Source: Actinomycetes bacterium (GTDB taxonomy: Bacteria > Actinomycetota > Acidimicrobiia > Acidimicrobiales > JAMCPL01). Taken from it: a stretch of DNA of 7,018 nucleotides. The stretch lies in contig JAJZWK010000083.1 in NCBI GenBank assembly GCA_021846725.1, positions 1 through 7,018 of the forward strand, written 5' to 3'. The translations under genes were made by a program, and so were the position numbers. Of this stretch, positions 6,210 through 7,018 are shown piece by piece; within the stretch, counting starts at the first letter, position 1; each line of letters begins with the position of its first letter. The notes beneath the pieces were generated by a model. It did not search any database and had not been told where the DNA came from. It saw only the letters and a list, made by a program, of their open reading frames with translations.

Positions 6210-6256
6210 TTCTTTGCTGTAGTTCTTTGCTGTAGCGGGAGTGCTCTTCACTGTAG
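6210..6256 (+). repeat. 13-bp tandem repeat downstream of pntB
   Basis: TTCTTTGCTGTAG occurs twice without a gap (6210-6222 and 6223-6235). A degraded third copy ending in CACTGTAG (6244-6256) matches 10 of 13 positions. It lies in the non-coding gap between the convergent pntB and PIN-TRAM genes. It looks like slippage-type duplication; no function is apparent. Confidence 0.8.
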
Positions 6257-6267
6257 CGCCCACAGTG
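6249..6267. other. Small inverted repeat in the convergent gap
   Basis: CACTGT (6249-6254) and ACAGTG (6262-6267) form a perfect 6-bp stem with a 7-nt loop, and AGCTT (6282-6286) with AAGCT (6290-6294) forms another small stem. Neither is followed by a clear T-run on either strand, though on the minus strand the second is followed by moderately T-containing sequence and could weakly end PIN-TRAM transcription. Confidence 0.3.
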
Positions 6268-6331
6268 CCTGATTATTAGATAGCTTACGAAGCTGTACCT
6301 CACTATGGGTCTAGGCTATAGGTTTGGTCAA

Positions 6332-6369
6332 GGCTATGGCGAGAAACTATAGCTATGGTGAGAAACTAT
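6332..6369 (-). repeat. 19-bp tandem duplication reaching the PIN-TRAM stop codon
   Basis: On the plus strand GGCTATGGCGAGAAACTAT (6332-6350) is followed directly by a copy at 6351-6369 that differs at two of 19 positions. The second copy covers the PIN-TRAM stop (TAG on the minus strand, 6366-6368), so the duplication starts at the very end of the gene and fills its 3' untranslated region. A further GGCTATAGG lies at 6314-6322. Confidence 0.8.
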
Positions 6370-7018
6370 GAGGCAAGTCTCGCAAATATAAGTATGCCCT
6401 GACTGGTATGGCGTGTCGATGACACGACCACAGGTACTTCTTTTTGGCCGATCAAATGGGAGGCATCATTGACGACAACCAGTTCTCCTCCATCCAGGTA
6501 GCCTGTTGCTTGGCGAGGTTGCCTGCCCTCATCTACCAGGTCAATCACCAGTCTTTCACCGGGAGGGTGGTCAGGTATCAAGTGTTTTTCCAGATAGGTA
6601 AGATTGATGATTGGTGGTAGAGCACCTTCTGGAAGCTCGTCGTCCGTTCCCTTCTGCCCTGTACTGCTGGTTTCGACCACCTTAGACGAACAAGTCATCA
6701 TTCTTAGCCCAAGTCTTTTTGCCATATCCATTACCTCTTCTGTGGCATTGCGATTGGCTGAGAGTATGTGGTTTACAATTGTCACCCTTATCCCGTTACT
6801 TCTCAGTGAATCAATAGCCTTGAGTCCTTGAGTTGCACGGCGTGATTTTACCGGATCAGGACTTTCCGACAGAGTCTTTACCTGCTCCATAACAAAGCTT
6901 GGAACCATGATTCCATCGGCCAGTAAGCCGGCTTTGCCGAGTACCTCAAGGCTGGCATCCATCAGTGCAGAGGAGTCAGCCAAGACAGCACCGGTTGGTA
7001 GGGGCTCTTTCTGGTCAA
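6366..7018 (-). CDS. YacL-type PIN-TRAM domain protein, C-terminal part, degenerate PIN domain
   Basis: The frame is open to the right edge, so the start and any N-terminal membrane helices (typical of YacL proteins) are outside; 216 residues are visible. The PIN domain starts at visible residues 10-20 (AVLADSSALMD) with the first catalytic Asp14, followed by VPSFVMEQ (38-45). The TRAM RNA-binding domain at about 150-216 is well kept: ATGYLDGGELVVV (170-182), HLIGQKEVPVVV (187-198) and the end GILIFARL. PIN domains are Mg-dependent ribonucleases using three or four acidic residues. Here the family Glu after FVL-x is Gln45 (Glu44 next to it), the Asp of the vDxkL helix aligns with Thr92, and the Asp of TND aligns with Ser110, so catalysis may be lost while RNA binding remains. 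A TTG at 6983 is not the start, because conserved PIN sequence lies before it. Convergent with the pnt operon. Confidence 0.82.
   Translation of the reverse strand, partial: DQKEPLPTGAVLADSSALMDASLEVLGKAGLLADGIMVPSFVMEQVKTLSESPDPVKSRRATQGLKAIDSLRSNGIRVTIVNHILSANRNATEEVMDMAKRLGLRMMTCSSKVVETSSTGQKGTDDELPEGALPPIINLTYLEKHLIPDHPPGERLVIDLVDEGRQPRQATGYLDGGELVVVNDASHLIGQKEVPVVVSSTRHTSQGILIFARLAS

Overview
The window (about 50% G+C by eye) looks chromosomal and bacterial. Four features suggest a Gram-positive lineage, most likely an actinobacterium of the Acidimicrobiia type: a DUF3048 (YerB-like) protein, a membrane-anchored GH18 enzyme with a Thr/Pro-rich linker, a three-subunit transhydrogenase operon, and a YacL-type PIN-TRAM protein. 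The lineage is inferred from gene families and the linker style. No rRNA or marker gene confirms it.

Layout. At 1-585 (+) lies the C-terminal part of a DUF3048 protein. A 143-bp convergent gap (586-728) follows, holding a hairpin that resembles the right end of an IS200/IS605 (TnpB-type) element and a probable terminator. At 729-2948 (-) is a 739-residue protein with a basic N-terminus, two hydrophobic segments, a GH18 domain, a Thr/Pro linker and an unrecognised C-terminal domain. A divergent 229-bp region (2949-3177) carries a good sigma70-like promoter and a leader hairpin. The operon pntAA-pntAB-pntB (3178-6190, +) encodes the proton-translocating NAD(P) transhydrogenase. A 175-bp convergent gap (6191-6365) contains short tandem duplications. 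At 6366-7018 (-) is the C-terminal part of a PIN-TRAM protein whose start lies beyond the window.

How the genes work together. The three pnt genes encode one membrane complex that couples proton entry to hydride transfer from NADH to NADP+. The soluble subunit PntAA binds NAD(H), PntAB and PntB form the membrane channel, and the C-terminal domain of PntB binds NADP(H). The flanking genes are transcribed toward or away from the operon and have no obvious pathway link to it.

No CRISPR array, RNA gene, toxin-antitoxin pair or clearly new multi-gene system is visible. The most interesting signals are local. The translation start of pntAB has been tandemly duplicated (two adjacent 16-bp SD-ATG modules), which creates a 7-codon leader ORF overlapping pntAB. 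The pntAA frame stays open for 53 codons past its TAG stop and closes in an ATGA overlap with pntAB. The PIN domain has lost most of its expected catalytic acidic residues. A possible orphan TnpB-type element end lies after the DUF3048 gene.
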